From positions 58,133 to 122,132 of the forward strand of contig CAJUKT010000121.1 in assembly GCA_910587255.1 (NCBI GenBank): a stretch of DNA of 64,000 nucleotides, given 5' to 3'. Made by a program: the position numbers and the translations under genes. This DNA comes from an uncultured Oscillospiraceae bacterium. GTDB taxonomy: Bacteria; Bacillota; Clostridia; Oscillospirales; Oscillospiraceae. Of the stretch, positions 31,587 through 40,118 are shown piece after piece (the first letter of the stretch is position 1; each line of letters opens with the position of its first letter). The notes under the pieces were generated by a model, which made no database searches, was not told where the DNA came from, and saw only the letters and a program-made list of their open reading frames with translations.

Positions 31587-31766
31587 ATGAGCTTCATTCC
31601 GTGTACGCAGAATTGCAAATTTCAAGACGAGGGGCTGTGCACACTTGCGCAGACCCAGGTCATGGGGCAAGCTGTACCCAATGACACTTGCCTCAACTTT
31701 ACTCCTCGCCTGTCAAACCAGCATAGCAACAGCCTCACGAATGTTGCCAACCCGGATCAGGTTTAG
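31587..31766 (+). CDS. Small Cys-rich protein
   Basis: A 59-residue protein. AAGGTG before ATG 31587 and the sequence MSFIPCTQNCKFQDEGLCTL followed by a Cys near NDTCLNF agree with a small Cys-rich family often found in Clostridia, sometimes wrongly labelled as a hydroxymyristoyl-ACP dehydratase. Four spaced Cys suggest a metal or iron-sulphur site. It overlaps the 3' end of radA on the opposite strand by 54 bp. Function unknown. Confidence 0.5.
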   Translation: MSFIPCTQNCKFQDEGLCTLAQTQVMGQAVPNDTCLNFTPRLSNQHSNSLTNVANPDQV

Positions 31767-33074
31767 TCCGGCGGGCGCGATGATTTTTCCACTGCTCCTA
31801 GCTGGCACCAGGCACTTGGTAAAGCCTAGCCGGCGTATCTCACTGAGCCGCTGGTTGACCGCATTAATTGAGCGCAGTTCCCCGGTAAGCCCTACCTCCC
31901 CAATGGCTGCCAGATCGAAAGGCACAGGCTTGTCCCGGAAACTGGATGCCAATGCCACAATGAGGGCCAAGTCTGCAGCAGGCTCATCCAACGTCAGTCC
32001 GCCAATAACATTGACATAAAAATCACAGCCGGATAGCGCCAAACCACCCCGCTTTTCCAATACAGCCAGCATCATCATAGCCCTATTGTAATCGAAACCG
32101 TTGCTGGTACGTCGGGAGTTACCATAGGCCGAGGGCGACAATAGCGCCTGAACTTCCGCCAGCACAGGACGAACGCCTTCCATTACGCAAGTGACGCAAG
32201 AACCAGGCATGTTCTCCGGCCTCCCTGATAGCATGGCCTCCGACGGGTTGGGCACCTCCGCCAAGCCCTGATCGCCCATCTCAAACACACCGATCTCGTT
32301 GGTGGCGCCAAAACGATTCTTGGCCGCTCGGAGGATACGATAAGAGTTGTGTTCCTCGCCCTCAAAGTGGAGAACACAGTCAACCATATGCTCTAACACC
32401 TTGGGTCCGGCCAGAGAACCCTCCTTATTGATGTGCCCTACCACAAACACTGTGACACCTATACCCTTTGCCAGGTGCATCAGCGCCATTGTGCACTCTT
32501 TTACCTGAGCCACACTCCCCGGTGAAGAGCTGGAGTCGCCGTTATAAATGGTTTGAATGGAGTCCACAATAAGGATATCCGGCTTTTTCGCCTGAACGGC
32601 TGCTACAATATCATCCAGATTTGTTTCTGAATAAAGATATAGCCTCTCCTCCCGAATACCAAGCCGCTGGGCGCGGAGCTTGATTTGTCGCTCTGATTCC
32701 TCGCCGGATACATATAATACATCAGAAAACCGGCATAAATTATCACAGATTTGCAGCATTAGCGTAGATTTTCCAATACCCGGAGCGCCGCCAACCAGCA
32801 CCAGTGAGCCTTTCACCGCCCCGCCGCCCAGCACCCGGTCAAGCTCGCTCATGCCAGTGTTGAAGCGAAGTTCGTCAACTGCCTCCACCTCAGCCATGGG
32901 CCTGGGAGAGCGAGCACCCAAACCTGAGGAAACAGCAGCAGCCTTTTTTTTTCCTTCCATGGCAGGCTGTTCCACAATAGTATTCCAGGCTCCGCAGGCG
33001 GGGCACTTCCCCTGCCATTTCAGTGTTTCATTTCCACATTCCGTACAGTAAAATGAGGATCTGGCCTTAGCCAT
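31713..33074 (-). CDS. radA: DNA repair protein RadA
   Basis: A 453-residue RecA-like ATPase with an N-terminal zinc finger (FYCTECGNE, GKCPACGAW), Walker A GAPGIGKST, the RadA-specific KNRFG motif (AAKNRFGATNE) and a C-terminal Lon-like domain (DEPAADLALIVALASS, GEVGLTGELR). RadA promotes branch migration during recombination. MAKARSS at 33074 is used as the start; an ATG at 33092 is upstream. It is downstream of cwlD on the same strand. Confidence 0.95.
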   Translation of the reverse strand: MAKARSSFYCTECGNETLKWQGKCPACGAWNTIVEQPAMEGKKKAAAVSSGLGARSPRPMAEVEAVDELRFNTGMSELDRVLGGGAVKGSLVLVGGAPGIGKSTLMLQICDNLCRFSDVLYVSGEESERQIKLRAQRLGIREERLYLYSETNLDDIVAAVQAKKPDILIVDSIQTIYNGDSSSSPGSVAQVKECTMALMHLAKGIGVTVFVVGHINKEGSLAGPKVLEHMVDCVLHFEGEEHNSYRILRAAKNRFGATNEIGVFEMGDQGLAEVPNPSEAMLSGRPENMPGSCVTCVMEGVRPVLAEVQALLSPSAYGNSRRTSNGFDYNRAMMMLAVLEKRGGLALSGCDFYVNVIGGLTLDEPAADLALIVALASSFRDKPVPFDLAAIGEVGLTGELRSINAVNQRLSEIRRLGFTKCLVPARSSGKIIAPAGLNLIRVGNIREAVAMLV

Positions 33075-33101
33075 ATCATTTCCCTCCCTCAATTGAGGAT
33101 A

Positions 33102-33791
33102 TCATTTGTGAGCATAGTAGGCCCCCGCCAGAGCCACCGCCACCTTTCTCTGATATGTTTCGGTAGACAGCAGGGCCGCTTCCTCCCCATTGCTGAGAAA
33201 ACCACACTCTACCAGGATAGCGGGACAGCTGATGTGGTCAAACAAATAGATGTTTTCCGGCATAGGTTTGGCCTTCCGCTCATTGCCTGGAGCCAATATC
33301 TGCCGGAATATCTCCTGTGCACATTCCCCCCACTGCTGGTTCTGGTCTCCCCTGTTAAAAAACACCTGAGATCCTTTATATCTAGAATCTGTAAAGTGAT
33401 TTTGGTGCACACTAATAAGCAGTGCATTCGGAACACTATCCACCAGTGCCACTCGATTTTTCAGGTCAGACACTTTTTTCTGCCGGATGGTTTCCGCCCC
33501 GTCGCTGTGTAGAGAGATGTCGCTATCTCGGGTTAACCGAGGCTCTTCCCCCAAAAACACCATCAGAGCCTGAGCTTTAAGGACAATGCTCAAATTGATA
33601 TCGCTTTCCCTCTCCCCTGCCGCTGTGCTGGCGCCGCCGTCCTCTCCGCCGTGTCCAGCATCCAGAATCAGTGTTTGCTTTCCTTTCGGCTCCACAGTGG
33701 CGGACACAGGTACAGCCTGCCGGTTTCCCAGCCAGTTAACCCCAGCCAGTACACACAGACATGCCGCTAACAAAATAATGTCACGTTTCAT
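33102..33791 (-). CDS. cwlD: Spore cortex amidase CwlD
   Basis: A 229-residue N-acetylmuramoyl-L-alanine amidase. ATG 33791 follows GAGAGAGGGGGGAC. A signal or anchor segment (IILLAACLCVLAGVNW) is followed by the amidase_3 domain: LILDAGHGGEDGGAS (zinc His), Glu in GERESDINL, a further His in LLISVHQNHF and catalytic Glu in AILVECGFLSN. CwlD forms muramic-delta-lactam of the spore cortex, so the gene fits a sporulating organism. It starts about 55 bp after the TrmK-Nif3 gene ends. Confidence 0.9.
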   Translation of the reverse strand: MKRDIILLAACLCVLAGVNWLGNRQAVPVSATVEPKGKQTLILDAGHGGEDGGASTAAGERESDINLSIVLKAQALMVFLGEEPRLTRDSDISLHSDGAETIRQKKVSDLKNRVALVDSVPNALLISVHQNHFTDSRYKGSQVFFNRGDQNQQWGECAQEIFRQILAPGNERKAKPMPENIYLFDHISCPAILVECGFLSNGEEAALLSTETYQRKVAVALAGAYYAHK

Positions 33792-33846
33792 AAGCCAGTC
33801 CCCCCTCTCTCTACCATATGAGTGGGGGGACCGCTTCATACCTGGC

Positions 33847-35316
33847 TCATAGGTACGAAAAGACCTCTGTATGCCGTTGGGACACAGAAACAGACACTTG
33901 GGGGAACCGATGTGCCAGCCAGTTTTGAAGCACAGGACAAATAACATTCTCTGTGGGGAAGTGCCCAGCGTCCACCAGATTGAGCCCCATGGCACGCGCC
34001 TCCAAAAATTGATGGTACTTCACATCGGAGGTGACAAAGGTATCACAGCCTTGAGCAAGGGCGTCGGCCATAAAGTCCGCGCAGGCGCCGCCTCCAACCG
34101 CCACCACATGGACAGGTTTTCCTCCGTCCACCAACCGAATTCCGTTTGCCCCCAAAAGCCGCTTTGCAGCCATGGCAAAGTCATATAGGGATTGTTCCGG
34201 CACCAGCCCCACCCGTCCAATGCCATAGGGCCTCCCCTGTTGATCTACCCCGGTCTGCCTCAACTGGCCGATTTCAGTTAGTCCCAGCCGCAAGGCCAGA
34301 GCATCATTGACGCCATCCTCCACTGCATCCAGATTGGTGTGGGCACAGATGGCGGCAATTCTATGCTCAACCAGCGACAATAAAATGCCGCCGGTAATGG
34401 TTTGGTCCGTCACCGATTTTAAACCTCCAAAAATCACCGGATGATGGGCCACGATGAGTTGAGCTCCCTGCTCTGCCGCCTCTTGAACCACTTCCTCGGT
34501 AATGTCAAGCGCCACTAGAATTTTGCTGACGGGGGCCTGCTCCCGCCCCAGCAAAAAACCGGCGTTGTCAAAATCCTCCTGAAGTTCAAACGGAGCCTTT
34601 TTCTGTAAAAAGGCGAATACCTCTCCCACATTAGTCACCTGGATCAACTCCTTCTTCATCTCCAGCAGTCCAAGCAGAACCGCCTCAAGCTCTGCGATGG
34701 ACGCATGGTTTGGTTCACGGGCGGCCAACTGCCCCTCAAGTGCCTTTTGCACTTTTTCTTCTATCATAGACAAGTAATCCAGACGAAGCGGGCCAGGCCT
34801 ATTCACCCCAGCCCACAGCTCCGCTGGAGACAGTAGTGGCATGGCGCCTCCTTTGACGGTCCAAATACTGTAAAGCCTCTTACCTTCCTGCACAATCTGC
34901 TCTTCTAGAATCGCATAGCCATGGCGTTGAAGCCATTGCCTAAGCTGAGGCATTCCGGTCATCGGTTGTAAAAGCATCAGCTTATCCCGGTCAGTCCAGG
35001 GCGCTGCCGCTAAAATGGCAGCGATGGTCTCTCCTCCCATGCCGGCGATGACCACCGTATCAACTTCATCCGCCGCGATATCTGTTAGCCCATTGCACAT
35101 CCGAAATGAAATATTTTTATCCTGACCATATTGCTGCGCAGTCTCTCTAGCGCGATCCAGCGGCCCCTTCCGCAGGTCGGAAGCAATTGCTGTCTCAATA
35201 CGTCCATGCAGCAGCAGCCAGACCGGCAGATAGCCATGATCCGTCCCTACATCGGCAAGCCGTGCTCCCTGGGGCACTTTTGCGGCAATGGCATACAGTC
35301 TTGGTGTCAGTTCCAT
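33847..35316 (-). CDS. TrmK-Nif3 fusion protein
   Basis: A 489-residue fusion. Residues 1-225 are a TrmK-type tRNA (adenine-22 N1) methyltransferase: LADVGTDHGYLPVWLL is motif I and VVIAGMGGETIAAIL the later motif. Residues about 230-489 are a Nif3/YqfO-like dinuclear-metal protein: metal ligands in VAHHPVIFGG, ICAHTNLDAVEDGVND and DAGHFPTE. In Bacillus these two genes are neighbours but separate. ATG 35316 follows AGGGGAAATCAGC. Function of the Nif3 half is uncertain. Confidence 0.85.
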   Translation of the reverse strand: MELTPRLYAIAAKVPQGARLADVGTDHGYLPVWLLLHGRIETAIASDLRKGPLDRARETAQQYGQDKNISFRMCNGLTDIAADEVDTVVIAGMGGETIAAILAAAPWTDRDKLMLLQPMTGMPQLRQWLQRHGYAILEEQIVQEGKRLYSIWTVKGGAMPLLSPAELWAGVNRPGPLRLDYLSMIEEKVQKALEGQLAAREPNHASIAELEAVLLGLLEMKKELIQVTNVGEVFAFLQKKAPFELQEDFDNAGFLLGREQAPVSKILVALDITEEVVQEAAEQGAQLIVAHHPVIFGGLKSVTDQTITGGILLSLVEHRIAAICAHTNLDAVEDGVNDALALRLGLTEIGQLRQTGVDQQGRPYGIGRVGLVPEQSLYDFAMAAKRLLGANGIRLVDGGKPVHVVAVGGGACADFMADALAQGCDTFVTSDVKYHQFLEARAMGLNLVDAGHFPTENVICPVLQNWLAHRFPQVSVSVSQRHTEVFSYL

Positions 35317-35345
35317 GCTGATTTCCCCTGTTCTCTGGAGATAAA

Positions 35346-35373
35346 GGAAAAGAGCGGAATCCCGCTCTTTTCC
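35346..35373 (-). terminator. Hairpin between DUF1858 and TrmK-Nif3 genes
   Basis: GGAAAAGAGCGG (35346-35357) and CCGCTCTTTTCC (35362-35373) form perfect 12-bp arms with a 4-base loop, followed on the minus strand by TTTAT. Confidence 0.75.
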
Positions 35374-35383
35374 AACATTTTGC

Positions 35384-35581
35384 TCAGGCAATGGTAGCGT
35401 TCAGCTTGTCCAGCAGTGCGTCCACATCAACACCATGAACTATGCAGGCCTGCTCTACGGTCTCTCCCCGGGAGGAGGGACAGCCTAGGCAATGCATACC
35501 AATGGACAAAAAGATTGGTGCGGTGTCAGGTGCGATATCCAGAATATCGCCGATGATGGTGTCTTTTGTAATTTGAGCCAT
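35384..35581 (-). CDS. DUF1858 domain protein
   Basis: A 65-residue protein with the DUF1858 layout: ITKDTIIGDILDIAPDTAPIF, then SIGMHCLGCPSSRGETVEQAC, where two Cys form a redox-disulfide-like pair, and DVDALLDKLNA. Related proteins occur with hybrid-cluster proteins or alone. It is preceded by a sigma-70 promoter and AAGGAGG. The role is unknown; redox sensing is an inference from the Cys pair. Confidence 0.85.
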   Translation of the reverse strand: MAQITKDTIIGDILDIAPDTAPIFLSIGMHCLGCPSSRGETVEQACIVHGVDVDALLDKLNATIA

Positions 35582-35975
35582 GTCGGGATAGCCTCCTTGC
35601 AGTTTTTGTCGAACAGGTATAGTATACCCAATACATCTTCAGTTTGCAAGTATTTTTTGTGAAATAGAGGCAATGCGTAGATTTTGCGTGGAGCACCCAC
35701 ACAATGCCCTCCGCGCCCAAAATCTGCCTGATGCTGGACAGCATGGTTCCCCCCTATTTTTCTATAACATTGATCATTCAGACCATAGTTTTGTATGTGC
35801 TAAAAGTCTAATTCTATTTTGCTCCTGTCTTTGTCTCACGGAGAAAGTAGGGTATTCTCAAATTCATAGTTCTCCGGCATCAATTCACACGCCGTCCCGT
35901 CCGTCAGGGTGAGGCAACGCGCACAGTCTCCCCATATACAGTTTCGAAAGCTGGATGTCGTTCTATCAAATGGAC
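35582..35975. other. Intergenic stretch upstream of DUF1858
   Basis: About 390 bp. It holds the promoter of the DUF1858 gene and otherwise shows no credible gene on either strand. The AT-rich part at 35756-35830 has no recognisable elements. Confidence 0.5.
35621..35649 (-). promoter_or_regulatory. Promoter of the DUF1858 gene
   Basis: On the minus strand TTGCAA (35649-35644), 17 bp, TATACT (35626-35621), about 40 bp upstream of the start codon. Confidence 0.75.
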
Positions 35976-36011
35976 AAAAACCCCCGGAACCGTTTAGTTC
36001 CAGGGGTTTTT
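35976..36011. terminator. Terminator downstream of tRNA-Gln
   Basis: AAAAACCCCCGGAAC, 6-base loop, GTTCCAGGGGTTTTT form a strong stem with T-runs on both sides; it ends tRNA-Gln transcription on the minus strand. Confidence 0.8.
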
Positions 36012-36012
36012 G

Positions 36013-36086
36013 TGGCAGCGGATGAAGGATTCGAACCCTCACAAACAGAGTCAGAGTCTGGTGTGCTACCATTACACTAATCCGCT
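36013..36086 (-). tRNA. tRNA-Gln (CUG)
   Basis: A 74-nt cloverleaf with an encoded CCA. The acceptor AGCGGAT pairs with ATCCGCT; the T arm is AGGGTTCGAATCCTT; the anticodon loop is CTCTGAC, giving anticodon CUG (Gln). One C-T position at the base of the anticodon stem is non-canonical. Confidence 0.88.
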
Positions 36087-36208
36087 ATCTTTCGTTTGCT
36101 AACCTGAATGACCGTAAACTATTATACCAGAACCGCAGCATTTGTCAACCCCTTTTTTCAAGTTTTTTAGCGAAACCCGGCGGGCTGACCTGCCCGCCGG
36201 GTCTTCCC

Positions 36209-36961
36209 TTAAATCACACGGTTCTTCAACACACCGATTCCCTCAATAGCGACCTCCACCCCATCGCCAGGAATCATGGGGCCAATGCCGGAAGGCGTAC
36301 CCGTTGCCACCACATCGCCAGGCTCCAGCGTCATGACAGTGGTAATAAATTCCAGCAGTTGGGGAATTGGCGTAAGCAGGTCCACCGTGCGCCCCTGCTG
36401 TACCAATTTTCCGTTGAGTCGGGTGGTGAGCAGCAGCTCTGCCGGATCCACTTCATCTGTTACCAGTGGACCTATCGGACAAAACCCATCCATAGATTTT
36501 GCCCTCGTCCACTGTCCGTCCTGCTGCTGCACATCCCGGGCTGTCACATCGTTCAGACAAGTATAGCCTAACACATAGTTTGAAAAGTCTTTTGCCTTTA
36601 TATCTTTTGCGCGCCGCCGGATTACAATCGCCAGCTCTCCTTCATAATCCAAGCGGCCCACAAATTCAGGCGCGTGGACAGCTCCATCAGGCCGGTTAAG
36701 CGTATTGAGTCCCTTTAGAAATAAAATCGGATGACCCGGCGGATCACCGCCCATCTCCCTGGCGTGATCTGCATAATTTTTTCCCACACACACAATCTTA
36801 GTGGGCTCGCAGGGCGCCAGCAACCTGCACTGGCGCAGTGGCAGTTTTCCTCCATCATAATCCAGCTTCTCGTAGGGCGGTTTTGTCAGGGTAAGCACAT
36901 CCTCCCCCTTAATCACGCCCCAGCAGGGACCTTCTGGCCGGTCTATCCGAACATATCTCAT
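36209..36961 (-). CDS. Fumarylacetoacetate hydrolase family protein
   Basis: A 250-residue enzyme of the FAH fold. Metal-binding acidic residues are in LDYEGELAIVIRRRAKDI (Glu and Glu) and the following LGYTCLNDVTARDVQ (Asp), and the catalytic-type GKNYADHAREMG segment is present. The family includes decarboxylases and hydrolases of 2-oxo-acids such as oxaloacetate and dioxopentenoate; the substrate is not predictable here. It lies directly downstream of ysxC on the same strand, likely in the lon-ysxC operon. Confidence 0.85.
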   Translation of the reverse strand: MRYVRIDRPEGPCWGVIKGEDVLTLTKPPYEKLDYDGGKLPLRQCRLLAPCEPTKIVCVGKNYADHAREMGGDPPGHPILFLKGLNTLNRPDGAVHAPEFVGRLDYEGELAIVIRRRAKDIKAKDFSNYVLGYTCLNDVTARDVQQQDGQWTRAKSMDGFCPIGPLVTDEVDPAELLLTTRLNGKLVQQGRTVDLLTPIPQLLEFITTVMTLEPGDVVATGTPSGIGPMIPGDGVEVAIEGIGVLKNRVI

Positions 36962-37555
36962 TTAAACCTCCAAGTAGTGTTTAATTTTCCCCAAAAGCAC
37001 CTCTTTGCCCTCTCCCCTTTCAGCAGAAAAGAGGATAAGGGGTATGCTGTCCGACAGGGCCAAGGTCTCTCGAATCAACTGTTGGTTCCCATTGATCTCA
37101 CTTTTTTTCAACTTGTCCAGCTTATTGGCCGCCACTAAAAACGGTTTTCCCGAACTCAAAAATACCTGCGCCATCATACAGTCGTCCGCTGTAGGCTTGT
37201 GTCGGGCGTCCACCACCAAAATACCCAGCGCCATGCGATCCGTATCGGAAAACCATGCCTCAATCAGCCGTCCCCAGCGATCCCGTTCCTGTTTAGACAC
37301 CTTGGCGTAACCATAGCCGGGCAGATCTACCAGATAGAGCTTTTGATCCACAGAAAAATAATTGATATGAGTTGTTTTACCTGGTGCCGATCCCACCCGC
37401 GCAAAGTTTTTACGGTTGAGAATACGGTTAATAACCGAGGATTTTCCCACATTTGAACGCCCCGCGAACACAACCTGGGGCAATCCGTCCCGGGGAAAGT
37501 CTGCGGGCTTTGCCGCGGAGCGGACAAATTGCGCCAAATTCCAATTTATCGTCAT
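36962..37555 (-). CDS. ysxC: Ribosome biogenesis GTPase YsxC/EngB
   Basis: A 197-residue TrmE-Era-EngA-like GTPase that helps large-subunit assembly. G1 is AGRSNVGKSS, G2 region PGKTTHIN, G3 DLPGYG, G4 AANKLDK and G5 FSAERGEG. ATG 37555 has GAGGGAAGTGCT upstream. Genes for lon and ysxC are neighbours in many Bacillota, which supports both calls. Confidence 0.93.
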   Translation of the reverse strand: MTINWNLAQFVRSAAKPADFPRDGLPQVVFAGRSNVGKSSVINRILNRKNFARVGSAPGKTTHINYFSVDQKLYLVDLPGYGYAKVSKQERDRWGRLIEAWFSDTDRMALGILVVDARHKPTADDCMMAQVFLSSGKPFLVAANKLDKLKKSEINGNQQLIRETLALSDSIPLILFSAERGEGKEVLLGKIKHYLEV

Positions 37556-37565
37556 AGCACTTCCC

Positions 37566-39977
37566 TCATTGGCGCAGATTGACGGCGTGGCCCACTGTCC
37601 TCGGTGCTTCTGTAGTCTTACGGGATGCGCCACTCAGTGTCACAGGCAGCGCGCTGGTAAGCGCCTGCACCAGTCCCTCGTCCACTTGGCGAATAGGCAC
37701 AAAGTTAAGCAAATTACGCACAGCTTGGTCTATTTCATCCAAATCTTTTACATTGTCCGCCGGAATGATAACTGTACCTACCCCATTTCGCAGGGCGGCC
37801 ATGCTCTTTTCCCGCAGGCCGCCAATCGCCAGCACCCGACCTCGGAGGGTGACCTCACCAGTCATCGCCACATCCCTGCGAACCGGGATGCCGGTAAGGG
37901 CGGACACCATAGCAGTGGTGATCGCAATTCCGGCGGATGGCCCGTCTTTTGGCACCGCCCCCTCGGGGAAATGGACATAAATATCCTTTGCGCTGTAAAA
38001 CTCAGGATCCACACCCAACTGGGGTGCCCGGCTTCGCACATAGGACAGCGCCGCCTTGGCCGATTCCTTCATGACATCCCCCAGATTGCCGGTGAGGGAC
38101 ACTTTGCCTGTCCCGGGCACCACATTGACCTCTACTTCTAGGATCTCTCCACCCACAGAAGTCCATGCCAGCCCATTGACCACGCCAACCAGCGCATCCC
38201 GGTCTACGGAGTCATCCAAATATTTCCTTGGCCCAAGAAATTCTTGCAATTCACTATCTGTAATGTGAATTTGCTTTATCCCCTTTTCCACAACCTGCAT
38301 CGCACATTTCCGGCAAATTGCAGCCAATTTCTGCTCCAGCATTCGCACACCGGATTCCTTTGTGTACCCGGTGATCAGTGCGTCCAGGCCACGATCATTG
38401 ATTTTCAGCTGTGCCCTTTTTAGGCCATGGCGCTTGAGCTGCCGGGGCAGCAGATGGCGCTTTGCAATTTGAAGTTTTTCCTTATCCGTATAGCTGGACA
38501 GCTCAATGACCTCCATACGGTCCAGAAGGGGCCTGGGAATAGTATCGGTGGTATTGGCGGTGGTGATAAACATCACATTAGAAAGGTCAAAAGGCACCTC
38601 CAGATAGTGGTCCCGGAAAGTGCTGTTCTGCTCACTGTCCAAAACCTCCAGCAGAGCTGCCGCCGGGTCTCCCCTCTGATCGTTTCCAACCTTATCTATT
38701 TCGTCCAGCAGCAAAATGGGATTAGAGCTCCCCGCCTGCCGGATTCCGGCAATAATCCTGCCGGGCATGGCCCCCACATAGGTTTTACGGTGTCCCCGTA
38801 TGTCCGCCTCATCCCGAATGCCTCCCAGGGAAATGCGTGCCAGCTTCCGATTCATTGCCTTGGCCACGCTCATAGCGATGGATGTTTTTCCAACCCCTGG
38901 CGGGCCCACCAGACAAATAATCTGCCCCTTCAGGTCCGGCGCCAACTGCCTCACTGCTACAAATTCCAGAATACGCTCCTTCACCTTGGTCAAACCATAG
39001 TGATCCGCTTCCAGCACCTTAGATACGGTAGCCACATTCACCCTCTCCCGGGTCTTCACCCGCCACGGAAGCTCTAAGCATGTATCCAAATACGTGCGGA
39101 TCACCGCCGCCTCCGAGGAACCATAGGGCTGCTTTTCCAGATGCTTTACCTCCTTGAGCAGCTTCTGCTCTACCTCATCAGGCAGCTTGGCCTGCTCAAT
39201 GCGTCGGCAGTAGTCGGCAATTTCGCCGTCCTCGTCCCCCTCGCCCAGTTCTCGCTGGATAACCCGCAACTGTTCCCGCAGGAAATAGTCCCGCTGGCTG
39301 GAAGCCACCTGTTCATGGATTTTGGCCGCCAGTTCACTCTCCACTTCCAGTATTTCCACTTCCCTGCCCAAAATACGGCATAGCCTGTCTAACCGGCGGG
39401 AAGGGCGAAGCTCTTCTAGAACAGCCTGCTTATCCTCAAATCGAAGGGGCAGGTTTTGCGCCGCATAGTCGGCAATATATCCCGGATCGTCGCTGGCAAG
39501 AAGCCGCAGATAGATCTCCGGGGCAACCCGGTCAGACAGCTCGGTATACCGCTCCATCTGATTATAAACCTGCCGGATGGCGGCCTCCATCCGGGGGGAA
39601 TTCCCCTTTGCCGCGGGGAGCGTGGGCAGGTACTCTACCTCGGCCGTCAGGTAAGGCTCCATTCCGGCCAGCCGCAGCAGGCGCCCCCGGCGGCGGCCCT
39701 CAACCATTACGCGCACGCCGTTTTCCGGCAGGCGAAGAATCTGCTTTACATCAGCCACAGTGCCGATGGCATACAGGTCGCTCTGGGTGGGATTTTCCAC
39801 AGTGAGCTCTTTTTGGGTAACAAGGAATATCTCACGGTTCTCCCCCATGGCCTCTTCCAAGGCTTGAATGGATGCGGCGCGGCCCACGTCAAAATGAAGA
39901 GTGAGCTGCGGGAATACTGTAAGTCCCCGAAGGGCCAGCACTGGAATGGTCACCGGCACAGATTTGATCGCTGTCAT
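37566..39977 (-). CDS. lon: ATP-dependent protease Lon
   Basis: An 803-residue LonA. The N-terminal substrate-binding domain (about 1-205) is followed by an AAA+ module with Walker A GPPGVGKTS and Walker B LLLDEIDKVGND. The proteolytic domain has the Ser-Lys dyad in KDGPSAGIAITTAMVS and TLRGRVLAIGGLREKSMAA. Lon degrades misfolded proteins. It is flanked by clpX upstream and ysxC downstream on the same strand. Confidence 0.96.
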   Translation of the reverse strand: MTAIKSVPVTIPVLALRGLTVFPQLTLHFDVGRAASIQALEEAMGENREIFLVTQKELTVENPTQSDLYAIGTVADVKQILRLPENGVRVMVEGRRRGRLLRLAGMEPYLTAEVEYLPTLPAAKGNSPRMEAAIRQVYNQMERYTELSDRVAPEIYLRLLASDDPGYIADYAAQNLPLRFEDKQAVLEELRPSRRLDRLCRILGREVEILEVESELAAKIHEQVASSQRDYFLREQLRVIQRELGEGDEDGEIADYCRRIEQAKLPDEVEQKLLKEVKHLEKQPYGSSEAAVIRTYLDTCLELPWRVKTRERVNVATVSKVLEADHYGLTKVKERILEFVAVRQLAPDLKGQIICLVGPPGVGKTSIAMSVAKAMNRKLARISLGGIRDEADIRGHRKTYVGAMPGRIIAGIRQAGSSNPILLLDEIDKVGNDQRGDPAAALLEVLDSEQNSTFRDHYLEVPFDLSNVMFITTANTTDTIPRPLLDRMEVIELSSYTDKEKLQIAKRHLLPRQLKRHGLKRAQLKINDRGLDALITGYTKESGVRMLEQKLAAICRKCAMQVVEKGIKQIHITDSELQEFLGPRKYLDDSVDRDALVGVVNGLAWTSVGGEILEVEVNVVPGTGKVSLTGNLGDVMKESAKAALSYVRSRAPQLGVDPEFYSAKDIYVHFPEGAVPKDGPSAGIAITTAMVSALTGIPVRRDVAMTGEVTLRGRVLAIGGLREKSMAALRNGVGTVIIPADNVKDLDEIDQAVRNLLNFVPIRQVDEGLVQALTSALPVTLSGASRKTTEAPRTVGHAVNLRQ

Positions 39978-40118
39978 TTCGGATCACTCCTTCCTGTACA
40001 ATTACCCGTAATCAGGTAGATCTGTCACTTCTAGGAAATCATTATGAAGGGGACGGACTGCCGCCCGTCCCCCACAACACAATTTATGTTCGGGAACGGC
40101 CCAGCCGATAAACCCGTT

